A stretch of DNA of 64,000 nucleotides from Pardosa pseudoannulata (GCA_032207245.1 CM063502.1:118379929-118443928); one strand, 5' to 3'. Positions 24,515 through 36,529 are shown, numbered from the stretch's first letter. Numbers and translations: made by a program. The notes: generated from the sequence alone by a model not told the origin.

Positions 24515-25780
24515 CTAGCATATAGCCCGTCATATGACGGGATCAGTAAAAATTTTAATTTTCCAGAATTGTAAAGAACCCCATGAGGCATTTAAAAAAA
24601 TGGTTTGTTTTTTTTTGGCTGAGAATTACCTTTCAACAAAAATAATCGATTAAAATTATCACATATGTACTTAATCTATTATTTAAGTTAAATAAAAAAG
24701 AAAATTATTTATGTAATATATAAATTTAGTGATAAAACGTATGAAAATAATGCAAACGATATTTAAATAATTTAAAATAAGAAATGATTCAATGAGATGG
24801 TTAAAGAAATGACGTCATAATGCTAGAAAAAATTGTTATTTTTACCTATTTATTATTTGGTAAATTGATAAATTTAATCGCTTGCTCTTAAAATGGAGCT
24901 TTATATAATGGCATTAAAAGCTCGAAAAGGGGACGGGGTGGATTTCGAACGTTTTAAAGAGGACAGTATTTTTCGCTGTGATACGAAGCTTATTCATACC
25001 AATTTACTTCAGAATCGGATCTATAGTTTAGGAAAAGATAAACTTTACTCGCTTTGAATTTTGCAAACCCTAACTCATCAAAAATCCAATATGGATGCTC
25101 TATCCATTCCAGGTCCAACCGCTTCATAACTTCGAGGACAGACGGGCAGATAACTTAAACTATTATTACATTACGAGAAGAAAGTTTAAGGATACACAAC
25201 ATGAAATGTTTATGTGGCCAGGGACATCCGTAAAGCAATACGTGAATTTAATAAAATAAAAATAATAAAAATTATAAAAAGTTGAAAAATAGTAAAAATT
25301 TATTTTAAAAATAATAAAACAACTTTCGGAATAAGAATTTAAAAGAAAAAGCAGAAAATATTAAATTTATTAGACATTAAAAAATTAGCTGCGTCGGGGT
25401 ATAGAACCGTCAACCCGAGAAGTACGACGATCAAGTGGGCGGACTTTCTACCAAACGTACAACGCCTGCACGTTGTGAGCGAACTAATTAGAGTATAACA
25501 AGTTAGGTAATCAAGTAGAAACAGTCCGGAAATTTAAATATTACTCTCCGCCTTTGCCATCCTATCAAGAATGAATTTCGTATAGAATAAGAGGAAGGAT
25601 AAGGCTTGAAATAATAGCATTAAACGCTCGAAAAGGATGGATGGGGTGGATTTCGAACTCGCTTTCAATTTTGCTAACCCTAACTCATGAAAAATCCAAT
25701 ATGGATGACTGTATCCATTCCAGGTACAACCGCTTCAGAAATTCGAGGACAGACAACTTAGGCTATTATTATATAGGGGA
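24515..25780 (-). mobile_element. Non-autonomous Helitron, copy 1
   Basis: On the minus strand the element starts with TC (TCCCCTATATAATAATAGCC) and ends with CTAG, a CTRR terminus. It is preceded by the perfect palindrome CCCGTCATATGACGGG, which ends 11 nt from the 3' end. These are the Helitron hallmarks. The insertion splits a tandem unit exactly between A (24514) and T (25781). The uninterrupted sister unit at 24240-24262 shows TTCA|TTTTT with nothing gained or lost. The left arm also carries a second copy of its own 5' region: CCAATATGGATG and CCGCTTCA..A.TTCGAGGACAG occur at 25087-25150 and again at 25695-25755. About 450 bp of unrelated filler lies between. No Rep/helicase is encoded. 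Confidence 0.88.
25385..25470 (-). repeat. tRNA-like relic inside Helitron copy 1
   Basis: On the minus strand, TTGGTAGAAAGTCCGCCCAC followed at tRNA spacing by ACGGTTCTATACCCC resembles A- and B-box sequences of a tRNA-derived SINE. The match is loose. It lies in the filler between the two 5'-end copies of the Helitron and is absent from copy 2. Confidence 0.35.
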
Positions 25781-25899
25781 TTTTTAAGTGATGTTCAAAG
25801 TATATTTATATCTTTACAGTTAAGCAGGGGAGTACAAATCAACATTAAACTATATTGAATGACATGGTATGGTTGTAAAGTTAATAGTACTTAAATAAA
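25781..25899. repeat. Tandem array, right part after the Helitron
   Basis: TTTTTAAGTGATGTTCAAAG continues the unit interrupted at 24514 and runs to the end of the array. Confidence 0.9.
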
Positions 25900-26245
25900 A
25901 TGATTATAGGTTGTATAGGTTAAACAACAATTTTTTTAATAGCTAGGGAGTACTAGAACTTATTCTGTCATTTTCTCAAGGAGAATCAAAATAGTGGTTC
26001 ACTTCGCGGAAGTAGGCGCTATTCATGTATCTCACTGAAACGTTTTGATCGGCGGCAAAACTCATTACCAATCGAAATGAGCTACAGTGTTGAAATGCAC
26101 CGATCTCATTCATTTGGATACGGTATGCTCTCTTATATAATTACAAGATGGCAGAAATTTGAGTTTCAATTTCGTTACCATAATAACCTTAATACGTCTA
26201 GGTGAAAATGAAAGGCTATATTCGTTAATATTTAGAACTGATTAC
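25900..26245. repeat. Duplicated segment S, right copy
   Basis: Aligns with 23515-23850 (ATCTCATTCATTTGGATACG, CTCTCTTATATAATTACAAG) and ends at a degenerate GGGCAATGGATTTAAT. Confidence 0.85.
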
Positions 26246-26474
26246 GGGCAATGGATTTAATCTCAAATCTAATATTAGCATATCAGTCAATCGTATCAAT
26301 CTGGAATCAAAATGAAACGAATTGATTTAGAGAAACTAAGTTTTACAGTTATATTAAGAGCTATATATATATTATTCTAGCATTTTACTTTCAATAATAT
26401 TAATTACTGTATTTAATCTTAAATTAGATCGAATTAATATATCCCCACTATTTTATTGTTTACTGAATTCATAA

Positions 26475-26640
26475 CTTCCAGGTTTCAGATCACTATAAAA
26501 GTGCTGATTTAACTAACGATTTAAAAAGATTTAATATAACTCTTAATTCTATATTGCCAGATTTTCAAATTTTGCTTAAACTTCTGAAACAGTTAAGGGC
26601 TTTTGAGATTCTGTCGTCATAGAGTTTTATTTAGAAATAA
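26475..26640 (-). repeat. Partial LINE-derived duplicate
   Basis: The block from ACTTCCAGGTTTCAGATC to GAGATTCTGTCG also occurs at 27283-27425. On the minus strand it reads SLVKSALL**SETWKL, the same LINE segment as the longer copy, but with stops and without the downstream part. Confidence 0.7.
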
Positions 26641-26884
26641 AAGAAAAAAAGCTTAATTTTAGGTGTATACTTTTATTTGAGAAAAAGCAAGTGTTTAAAA
26701 ATTAGTCTGATATAATTTATTCATAACTTTTTTTGTCAAGAAATTGTCTTAAAATAAAGAATAAATTTGTAACTTGAATTAAAAATATTTAATTTTTACC
26801 CTTTCATCAGAATAACCCACATGCGCATGACAAATTTGGAATAAAAACAAGAAATTAACATCTAATCTACAGATTTCATACAGT

Positions 26885-27480
26885 TTTCATCATCATCATT
26901 TCTTTTCATATCTAGAAGCGTATTAGGCCTTCAATTTAGTTTTCCATTTCCCCTGTTTCCTACTGCTCTCTTTGCCTCAACCCAGCTTGACCATCCCATC
27001 TTTCCTCTCTCTTTCTCCATCATTCATCGCCATGTTAGTCATGGACAACCACTTCGTTGACTGCCCTCAGGTGCACAATTTGTGGCAACACTGGGTATAT
27101 ATGAGTTCATTCATAGGACATGGCCAGTAAAACGCCATCTTCTTGATTTGATGTCTTGATCTATGCTTTTTAAGTTAGTTCTCTATAGCAGCTCTTAATG
27201 TATATGGCCAGAAACGTTCATGATAATCCTTAAATACTTATTTTGAAAGGTATTTAGTTTTCTTTCTTCGGCTACTGTTAACTTCCAGGTTTCAGATCGA
27301 TATAAAAGTGCTGATTTAACTAATGATTTAAAAAGGATTATTTAACACTTAATTCTATATTGCTAGATTTTCAAATTTTGCTTAAACTTCCGAAACAGTT
27401 ACAGGTGTTTGAGATTCTGTCATAAATGTCATAAAGTTTTATTGAGCAATAAAATGAAAAAAAGTTTAATTTAAGGCCTG
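26885..27480 (-). pseudogene. LINE reverse-transcriptase C-terminal and 3' tail relic
   Basis: The minus-strand reading gives LVKSALLYRSETWKLTVAEE, RKLNTFQNKYLRIIMNVSG and QDIKSRRWRFTGHVL. These are the VKSALLYGSETW, NK-LRRI and K-R-W-GH-L blocks found after the RT domain of many arthropod LINEs. A loose match to the final EAKR-W region and a TGATGATGATGA 3' tail (complement of 26888-26900) follow. Stops and shifts make it non-functional. The RT active site is missing through 5' truncation. Confidence 0.72.
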
Positions 27481-27691
27481 AACTTTTATTCCTAATAGTC
27501 TCAAGTAACTTAGAAACAAACAAGTATATTAATTGTATCAACATGGGATATTGGGAAAAATGTTATATAAATTACGTAATATATTTAAAAATTTTAATAA
27601 AGTAAACAGAATTATTAATTTATTTCAAGAACATCGAAAATTCAAACAGGCGATATATTTTAAGGAATATAATTTAAGAAATATAATTTAA

Positions 27692-28312
27692 CACGTTGAC
27701 GAACACTTGCGTCTATAGCCGCCAAAGCGAAGTTCAATATGTGGCATGACGGCAATAGCCGTCCTAAACGAAAAGGTCGATTTTAGACACTACGGCTATA
27801 GCGGCACAAATGTGCATTTACCGGCGTACAAGTGGAAGTCTAGTGTCATATTTTGGAAACAATTTTTTAGGTTGAATTTCGTTTTCCTCCTGTTACACGA
27901 CTTGCAGCTTCAGTATGCACTTGGTTGAGAAGGGATAGTGCGATCGTGTTTTCGCTTGAATTTATTTTTTTTTTGTCATTTATTTATTTTTGTTTGATTA
28001 GGAACTAACATTTCGTGTAAAACTCCCCAAAATACTTTGAACACAGAAATTTTCTATTTTTAGTCATTAAACCTGTTATTTACGTTTTTAAATTTTTGCT
28101 GTTATACCCACCATCGTTCCATTACTTAGTGTGTAGAGTCCGATGGAGCCATGGCGGTTATAACCGCAACCTGATTAAAGGTGATGAATTAATCAAAATT
28201 AATCGTCTTTAAGAAGGAAGAGTAAACCTATACTTGTAAAATTCTAAAAATTACAAAAACATATAGTAACATAATTTTCGAACTTCACTTGTTCCTACTG
28301 TCTGTCAATGTG
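27692..28312. mobile_element. TTAA-flanked element with CACGTTGAC ends
   Basis: TTAA (27688-27691) then CACGTTGACGAACA at the left, and TGTCTGTCAATGTG then TTAA (28313-28316) at the right, are inverted repeats with three or four mismatches. The element is 621 bp. Subterminal GGCTATAG or GGCAATAGCC repeats at the left and GGCGGTTATAACCGC at the right recall transposase-binding sites. The frame at 27746-27928 has no recognisable domain. I read it as a non-autonomous piggyBac-type element. Confidence 0.72.
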
Positions 28313-28315
28313 TTA

Positions 28316-28790
28316 AGAAAACATGATAAGCATTTAAATTTAAACAAAAATTAACAAAATCAATTCTGCCAATTGGAAGTATTCATTCTTTGTTATTATT
28401 TTAAGGAAGTTTCCTGAAACAATTTGTTAATTAAATATTTACTCATATTTACCTCCAGTTCTGTCTCGAAGTTGCATGTCTTGGGAATAACCCGAAGAAC
28501 AATAAATATTCATTTTAGTTTTACATAAAAAAAGCGGAAAGGATTTATTATATTTTCTTAGAATCACAAGATAATCTATTCGTGGATTTGAAAATGTCCC
28601 TTGCGTTAACTCGAATATCTCTTTTACTAAAGTAAAACCACCTGTGTTGAGCTTTTGCCAACCTAATATTTTGAAATGCGAGTATTTAAAACTTCTGACC
28701 AATTTCCTTAAAAATTTGCACATTAAAAAGCTGCAGAACGGCTGAATTTGATAATTTTAAACGTAACGTACATGTATCTTCTTATATTCA
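28316..28790. other. Unassigned DNA
   Basis: A 94-residue minus-strand frame (28439-28723) has no recognisable domain, and I do not call it a gene. Confidence 0.45.
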
Positions 28791-28830
28791 TGTAATATAT
28801 CAAAATTATTTAACTTTAATATTACCTTAA

Positions 28831-29399
28831 CCCCTTCCGGTAAAATGACGAGTCTAGCTCGTCATTAGTTTTTCATTCCATACCGCACAATGACGAGCTA
28901 CATTCGTCATGCGATTAAAGTTACTGTTAAATATGATAATTAATTTAGTTTAAAATTTCTAGTGTACTGAATTTGGCAACACTTTTATCACTTGTGAAAA
29001 TCACAAGTCACTATTGCATATTGTTTACTTAGAATTTCTTGGTACAAGTCATTGCCAAATTAATGAGTCAGAATAAAAGAAAACCTACTAAGAAATGCCG
29101 TGTGTGTTACAAGAATCAAATTAAAAGTGAGACTACTTGGCTGTGTAAACAATTAAGAATTCCTTTGCACTTTGTTTTGAAAAGTACCACTAGCTTGAAG
29201 ACTATTATCTGTATACCTTATTAATGTTTTGCTTTGATATTTTCTTAATTTTACTGTTTCTGATATTATTTAACGCTATGTAAAAAGTGGATTTTAATTA
29301 AGAATATGTAAGAATTGTAAAATGAAACAAGTTTTTTAAATAAAAATTAAATGGTTATTTCATGCACAGTTTTTCATTATTAAATCGTACCGGTAGGGG
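28831..29399 (+). mobile_element. piggyBac-like element PB1, copy 2 (inverted)
   Basis: CCCCTTCCGGTA to TACCGGTAGGGG, 569 bp, flanked by TTAA at 28827-28830 and 29400-29403. It lies in opposite orientation to the other three copies. The transposase fragment therefore reads on the plus strand, and the ATGACGAG palindromes lie at the left end. It sits inside R1 copy 3, whose sister copies show the empty TTAA. Confidence 0.93.
29066..29224 (+). pseudogene. piggyBac-type transposase C-terminal fragment (PB1 copy 2)
   Basis: MSQNKRKPTKKCRVCYKNQI is followed by ETTWLCKQLRIPL, which matches the first part of the cysteine-rich C-terminal domain of piggyBac transposases (CRVC, then W-x-C-K). The terminal motif CFEKYH plus stop lies just downstream in another frame, so one base has been lost or gained. 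The catalytic core is missing. This is the cleanest of the four copies. Confidence 0.8.
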
Positions 29400-29604
29400 T
29401 TAAAAACCTCCTCTTTCCCATTCCAATTCCTTAAAATCTTTTTCCCAGCTTCTAAATGTCTTAATCAAAGGATCGTTCTTGACTTAAAATTCTTTCGATA
29501 CATGTCTCAAAGCTTTCTATCCTATACATGTAAATTTTCTGCCTATTCAACACGTTTCCCAGCTGCCGCCGGAAAATGGCTCCGTGGTTTTCCTGATCTT
29601 ACAC

Positions 29605-29847
29605 TTAAATTCGTTGAATAAGTGGGAAAATTCTTTGTCTTCGCTCTTTGGTGCACCTCTGTTCGAGAAGAGTGATTTTTGTGTCTTTCCATTGCCTGTC
29701 GTTGACTAGCAAAGAGCTCTTAAATAAAGTTCTAATTAGACTTATGCCGTTCTCTTCAATGCGGCCCAACTGCATCGTTATTACTGCTACCTGATTAGCT
29801 TTCTCCTTGTCCAACAGTATTACAATTATTGCATTACATGCATACAC
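29605..29847 (-). pseudogene. Coding relic in R1 copy 3, unknown product
   Basis: An open minus-strand frame of 80 residues includes NQVAVITMQLGRIEENGISL and then LVNDRQWKDTKITLLEQRC. Parts of it can be traced in the other two R1 copies with stops and indels, so the R1 ancestor was probably coding here. I do not recognise the family. A capsid-like or other retroelement protein, or a captured host exon, are possible. Confidence 0.4.
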
Positions 29848-29849
29848 CC

Positions 29850-30790
29850 TTTTTTTTTATAAAATTTAGTTTGCTTTAAGATGACATTATATCTTTAGAG
29901 CGTATAACAACATAATTTTGATTCAGTGTAAAGGAATTCTTTATTTAAAATAAAACGTCTCCCATATCCTTAACAAGGGTCTAAATTTGTAAAAAATATT
30001 TAGTTTTGTTGTATAAAGAAGTATTTTTTAAGGCCACAGTGGACCTTTAGAGCAAACATTTTTTCTTTTAAATAAGTTTCCTTGAAGATTGACTATGTTA
30101 TTAGTACTATTGATATATAAATATTTTAAAAATTTGAAGGCAAAATATTAATTAATTTTGGAGTTATTAATTATTAATTGCTTCATAATTAGCTTAATTG
30201 AAAATGCTCCAGGCGCATCAATTTTGCATAAATTATTATAAAAAAAATTTTAAGTATACCTTATAGACTTTACAAAAAAATGTAGTTGTTTCCATAAACA
30301 TTCATAGAAAATATAAAGAGAAAAAAATAATTATGATGATGATACCCATATTTTGCTGAATAAACAGCTATAGCGGTTAATTAAAACGCATAACAAACAT
30401 ATTATATGCTTCAAAACATACCCATTTCAACTAGACTTTATTTTATAAACTCTACCGTAAATAATACTGGAACTTCAGAGACAATGATCTATTTTCAATG
30501 CGCCTGGAGTACTTTAAACATTTGTAATACATAAAAATTTTACTTCTAAGTAAACAGCATTTGAAGTTATTATTGCTATACCCATAAGTAATGTTGAGCT
30601 TATTATACCCATAAGAAATGATAAAATGATGGGAATGAAAAAATTCTTTTTGCTCCGTACTCCTAATGATATATTCTTTCACTATTCACTAAAATCGAAA
30701 ATTCGAATTTTCGGTCGATTTTAGCCAATTTGAAAGTCTACCAACACCTTAAAAATCTGATGTGCCACCACATGAATTCCTTGTACGCTT
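29850..30790. other. Unassigned A+T-rich DNA
   Basis: No gene or repeat end recognised. Confidence 0.5.

Positions 30791-30795
<5 letters not shown>

Positions 30796-30843
<48 letters not shown>
30796..30843. repeat. (TA)n microsatellite
   Basis: An uninterrupted TA tract of about 48 bp followed by ACATACATA. Confidence 0.95.
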
Positions 30844-30847
<4 letters not shown>

Positions 30848-30849
30848 CA

Positions 30850-33800
30850 TAAAATTTGTATTACACTCTATTAGAATTATCATTTGCCTAATCTCTTCAA
30901 GATTCAAAGTAATATTCGTTTCATAAGGTTAATGTGTAGTCTGAGAAAAGCTCAAGTATTGCCATCTGGCAGAGATCTATAGCATGAATATTTGTTATAC
31001 TGAGAATTTTCTTGATATAGATGTTTGGTTCAAAGCTGATATTTTTCGCAATTATATTACTTCCTTTACTTCCCCCCAAGGAGGAATAAAAAGTACAACT
31101 TAAAAATTATTCTTTGCAAATAATATATTTTAATTTCTGTTTTCTAAAAATGGACTTAAATTACCTTGTTTCTGTCAACTGTGAACTCATGAAAACAAGT
31201 GACAGAAGTAGAAATAAGAAGTTTTATATCCGAAATGAGACGTTTTTCCACGAAACTATGTTGATGAACATTTATTTTCAAGATCACTAAATTTCTCCCT
31301 TTTAGAAAATAGAAGTAATGCTTTTATCACATAATAGCGGAAAACAAATTACACAAGAATATTCAAAAATCTCAATTTTAAGAATAAAAGGACATAGTGC
31401 CTTTTACTTACAATATACATATATATTAAAATTGCATATACATATATTTAAAAATTCAACTGAGTCCGAAAAGCTAATCAATATGAATTTCGCATTTAAA
31501 TGATTGATTTTTAAAGGAAGGAGATTTAGGATAGTTGTTATAATTTACCACCTAATAAATAGAAGAAAACAAATGGGACAAACTGCTATATAACATATTT
31601 TGAAAAAGGCCCATTTTTCACAAAACCATACAAAATTTATTATGTAAAGAAAGTGAAACCACTGGTGGGTATGCTTCTTTCCTTTCCAACTCTCCATACC
31701 ACCACACTGCTTTCTAAGAGTAATTTATCACCTAAGTAATCCCAACAGAAAACTGCTAAAGCAGAAGTTCCATTTGAAAGCGCTTTCACCTCATTTTTAG
31801 GTACGTTCATTCAGGGAAAAATTGGAATCGCTTTTGCCAAAAATTGCTTTTACTTCTCTTAAAACCGATAGAGGGAAAGATTAAACTTTTTCTTACATTA
31901 TTTCTCGCAATTCAAAGCTTTTAACATTTTAAAAGTATATAAGCTTGAATGCCTGAAAATTTTAAAGCTTAACGATTTGAGAAATAGTTAATGATTATAT
32001 ATTGCTCACGTAAACGGAAATTTGCTTAACTGTGAAATTTATATTTGTCTGAAAAAACTGAAGAAGAACAGTCATAGTTTTCTCAGATGAGAATTTGGTG
32101 TAAGTTTCCAGCTAATTTCTCAATTTTAAATGATTTCTAACGCTATTCCTGAGGGATATACGATCTAGACATAACTATCTAGACATTTAAATTTGTCCTA
32201 CCTTGACATTTGAAAATAAACAGAACTAGTTCAAATTCTTTTATCATTCAAATGCGAAATAAAGTTCTTTTAAAATTCCATTAACATTAACAACTATCAA
32301 ATAATTACTGAAAGCCTCATTTATTCAATATTTTAAAGATTAACATTAAGTAAGAAAGCAAAATGAAACGTGGGAATAAAAAGATGATCATTTTGTTATA
32401 AAGTTTGTTATTAATGTTCATAAGCTTGACTTAAGATCTACATTTAACGATTAAAATCAGTTAATATTACTTTCATTTATCTCGGTAATCCATATAATTG
32501 AAAAGTTCAATTATTGGTACATTTCAAAACGTCACGATATTAACATCAATATCTTTTTGATAAATATTTAAACTGCTGAGCTTGTTTACATAAAGTCTTA
32601 AACGAATGAAAATGAATTAATCTTTTACTAAATGCTTTCTAGGAAAAATTAGTGAGACTTGTCATTTTGCTTAAAAATTCATGTAGCTTTCATTGGGCAT
32701 AGTATCTTTCGAGGTGAAAAGCGCACACTACAACGTTCTATTTTTGATTAATTTTAAAATAAAAAATGCTGCTTTGTATACAATTAAATTTTTCTTACAT
32801 CATTAATAAGGATATTACTGTAAAAAATTTGTTAATTTTGATATATCAAGCAACACATATTTTAAAACACATAAATTATATACACAAAGGGAATAAAGTA
32901 AAAATCCCTCAGCTCGCAAAATAACCATTGAAAAATATTTAAGTTAGAAACTAATTTTTTACATGAAATTGAAGCTAATTATCATTTTTAATCCCATGGA
33001 CTTCTATTATATTAATACAAACAACATAATTTACTTTATAGAATTAAAGATTATTTTTTGAAAAAAATTTAACTTCCCAGATTTTATTTTTTTAAGTTTT
33101 AAAATGTGAGATAAATTCAGTTTCATTTTAAAGAATAAAACTGATATTTAACTGGAATGCAATATAAAAATTTAGTCTCTTATATATACATTTCAAAAAT
33201 TATCTTGCGGGTAGTTGAATTTAATGTTTTTTCGCTCCATGTAAAAATATGAAATTTTTTATGTAGTTTTTAAATTATGATACTTTACAAAAATAAATAA
33301 TATTTTTAAAGAGAGAATTATTAACTCATACAGCACAATATGTATCAAATACGTTGCAATTACGTATCATATACAGTGATACGCATTTGCCACGTAATAC
33401 CACGTTTACATACTTTGAGTGTTGGTTAGGAAAGATCTGGTAAAATTTTCTTTCTAAAAAGGGAAGAGCTTTTATTTTATGATGAATCGGCCTTTGATAG
33501 TGTTACCTTTTATTTTAAAGTTTAATATAAATTCGATTTCAGAACTTTTATTTTTCCTTTTTATAGCGTACTATGTATTGGGGAGTTAAATTTTAAACCT
33601 GCTGTATCTAGTTTTATTCTTAGACTCTAAATTGGAAAAACCAGTTTACTATGAGTTTGCTTGCAGTATAATGTATCACAAGGGAGTGTTTTACATGCAT
33701 ATGGATTCATTGCTTTACACTTTATTCTTTACGTTAGTTGTATGCATCGTTTAGTGATTTGTAAAATTTAAGAGAGTGTTAAATGCGGGTTTTTTATATA

Positions 33801-35290
33801 TACATTTTCATTTTGCATTTCAACTAAACAAGTAAAACAATCAAGTAAAAACAAATTAAATACATTGAAAGTAAAAATAGTAAATGAAGTAAGTCGTTTC
33901 TAAAATGACTAATAGTAAAGGATGTAAATCATTAAATACCGTAAATGATGTAAATAATGATATAAATAATCCAATACCCAAAAATAAATTACTTTTTAAA
34001 TCTGGCTTTGGGAAGTCATAGTAAACAATGTATTAACAAAACTCAACTTTAAAAGCAATTACTAAATATGATTTAGAAATGAATTTGGAAATTAAAAATT
34101 TAAATTAACAAAATCCATAATAAACTTATATTCAAACAGATCAATATATTTTTATGAAATGTTAAATAATACTAATAAATTGATTGTTACTGCCAAATAA
34201 ATTTTGAAGCTTTCATTTAATTTTCTTTAAGCATCTCAAATCGTTAATGAATTAAAAATTCACTAATTATTTCAAGTTTATTTAATCTGTATAAATTAAA
34301 GAATATTAAACGACAACGTTATTTAAAACACACTTGAAGGAATAATTATGTAACATAATTCTTGAATCTAAATTCGATAGAATTTTCAGGCGTATAAATG
34401 CTGTGATGATAAGTTAACAGAACACATGATTGTCATACTTTTTATAAACTCTTTTCGGTTTGCAGCAAAGACGGTAAATGAGTTTGAAGTTACATCATTT
34501 AGATCTCAAAAAGATTTTTCTTCTTTCACTGTCTATTGAAATTAATTGTTTTGAGGTGACATATCGAAATTAAGACTCGGAAGTTATTTTCTGCTTCGCT
34601 ATCTAGATATAATGTGAAAATTGAAGAAACAGTTTATATCAAAATAAATTTATCTCAAAGAAGAAAATCATAATTCTGAAGCCCATTATCTTCTTAATCT
34701 ATTTTTCCTGTTTATATTCAAATGTAAATCTGATAATTAGGAAAATAATTTAAAATATGCAGGTATGCAAACACACTAATATCAAAGAAAAAATTTTAAA
34801 TCATAAACAAAGATATTTGAGAATACTTTCAATAGACTGAAAGAAATTTAGAGTTACCTTAATAAAAAAAATTTCTTTTGTTTCTCAAATTTAACAGAAT
34901 TAAATCTGTTGATTCTGTAAGAATTATATTTTTGTTATTATTATTTACAGCAATTGGAAAATGGTTGATTCATATAAGCATAATTTGAATATTTAACTTC
35001 TCCATTACAATACAATTCTATAAAATAATAGCTTAGTTCTCAAGTAAATAAAGTTAATACTAAATAAAACGATAAATATGCTGGCCAATTTTCTAATCTA
35101 CTATGGCAATGTCTACAATTAAATTATTATCGTGTTGCAAAAGTAGATATAAAAGCCAAAATACTAAATACAGACTTTACCTTCAATCGCAAAACATTCA
35201 TAATTTGGGGTAAGACCGGAATTTCTGGACTTTACAAGTTGTTTATCTAGTTTCATATTTTTAAATTGCTCAATAAAAAATGAGTCATCT
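30850..35290. other. Unassigned A+T-rich DNA
   Basis: The longest plain stretch of the window. I recognised no coding sequence or transposon ends. At 33160-33240, AAAAATTTAGTCTCTTATAT and TTTCAAAAATTATCTTG match units found at 41850-43230. 33830-33975 is a loose GTAAATRATG-rich patch. Confidence 0.5.
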
Positions 35291-35299
35291 CATTTACTT

Positions 35300-35710
35300 T
35301 ACATTATCACTAAATTAATTTACATTTAGTCTCTAGATTCTTTATTGAATTGAAATTTACTTTTCAAATTGTTGATGCTTTAAAAGAAAAAAAAATGATT
35401 CAGTGATGATGTATACTTTTTCTACTTATTTTCCCCTCTGTAGATAAGAAACTACATAACTATTTCACTTTTTTTTTAAAAATTAACTTAAACATTTACA
35501 TTCTTTAATTTTTCGATAAATGTGTAATCAAATCAAAAGGATAATCAAATTTACCTCACATTAATTATCTCTATTCTACTTTACTTTTGTTCTCTAGATT
35601 ATTTACTGATTTGAAATTTACTTATCAAATTGTCGGGGCATGACATAAAAAAACCATTATAATTATGTCAGGATGTATATTTTTTCTACTTAATTTTCCC
35701 TCTGTAGATA
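35300..35710. repeat. Diverged tandem duplication, period about 267 bp
   Basis: CTAGATTCTTTATTGAATTG and TTTTCCCCTCTGTAGATAA (35332-35447) recur as CTAGATTATTTACTGATTTG and TTTTCCCTCTGTAGATAA (35597-35711). The SINE at 35713 lies directly after the second TGTAGATAA. Confidence 0.75.
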
Positions 35711-35712
35711 AT

Positions 35713-35893
35713 AGCTGAACGATGGCCGAATGTTTAGCGAGCTAGCCTTCGGAACCGGGGTTCATGGGTTCGATACTCAGAGTGGCATGGATGTTCGTAG
35801 CCATTTGGAATCGGCTTTAAGCAGTAGATTGCGGTTTCATTAGCCCTCGTGTTGCAAAAAGTAGACCGTAGCGCTCCAAAACAAACCAAAACC
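35713..35893 (+). mobile_element. tRNA-derived SINE
   Basis: A tRNA-like head carries an A box (TGGCCGAATGTTTAGCGAGC, 35723-35742) and a B box (GGGTTCGATAC, 35766-35776) at normal tRNA spacing. It resembles tRNA-Ser or tRNA-Leu (GTGGCCGAGTGGTTA). A body of about 110 bp ends in CGCTCCAAAACAAACCAAAA. It has no coding capacity and would depend on a LINE. The junction falls immediately after a TGTAGATAA that also ends the sister repeat. Confidence 0.8.
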
Positions 35894-35894
35894 T

Positions 35895-36525
35895 CTATAA
35901 AAATAGACAATATAACAATTTCAAATTTGTTTAACTCACTTTGAGATTTACAAAATTACGCTATGCATGTACTATTTTGTAAATATTCTTCCCATATAAT
36001 TGTATAACATTGGAAATCTTTCTTATACAGCTCAAGAACTTCCAATACTTTTCAGTATTAATATGAAAAAGTAAGTGGCAATTCAAAGTTTGACATCATC
36101 AGTTCACTTCTTTTTTCTTTTTATATGTAAGAAAAATCAAAAGCACAAAATTTAACTTTTAAGTGTATAAGTGAAATATTAAAGACGTGCAACCACTGCA
36201 TGGATTTTAAAATCTGACATTCCAGTGGTTCACGAGATTCAAATCTTGTGGTAGATATGTTTGGAATTATACATGCAGAGTAAGTTTGGAAACGTTTCGG
36301 TTCAGTTATATTCCTTACTATTCTAATTACATTTAACATCATGTTCTAGTACGATACAACATGTATGTTCAAGATCAGCCACGCAGAATGTTTTCTTTTA
36401 CATCAATGATTTACTCACGATTGATGTACATTTCCTTCTTAATGTTGCAATAAAATCTTTTCTGAGTTATTCTTGATTTATTAAATTAAACTTTTGCGCT
36501 ATACTGCTAATAGTTCTGACAAATA
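35895..36525. other. Unassigned DNA
   Basis: A minus-strand frame at 36121-36342 has no recognisable domain. Confidence 0.45.
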
Positions 36526-36529
36526 ACTT

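Larger units (their letters stand above)
28791..29830 (-). repeat. Dispersed repeat R1, copy 3, split by a piggyBac-like insertion
   Basis: The left part 28791-28830 and the right part 29400-29830 together match R1 copies 1 and 2. The break is at a TTAA that is intact in copy 2 (TTCCTTAAAAACC). The right part has a 70-residue run open on the minus strand. Confidence 0.85.

Noticed and set aside
28439..28723. 94-residue minus-strand frame
   Set aside because: No recognisable domain or neighbouring gene structure. A frame of this length can occur by chance.
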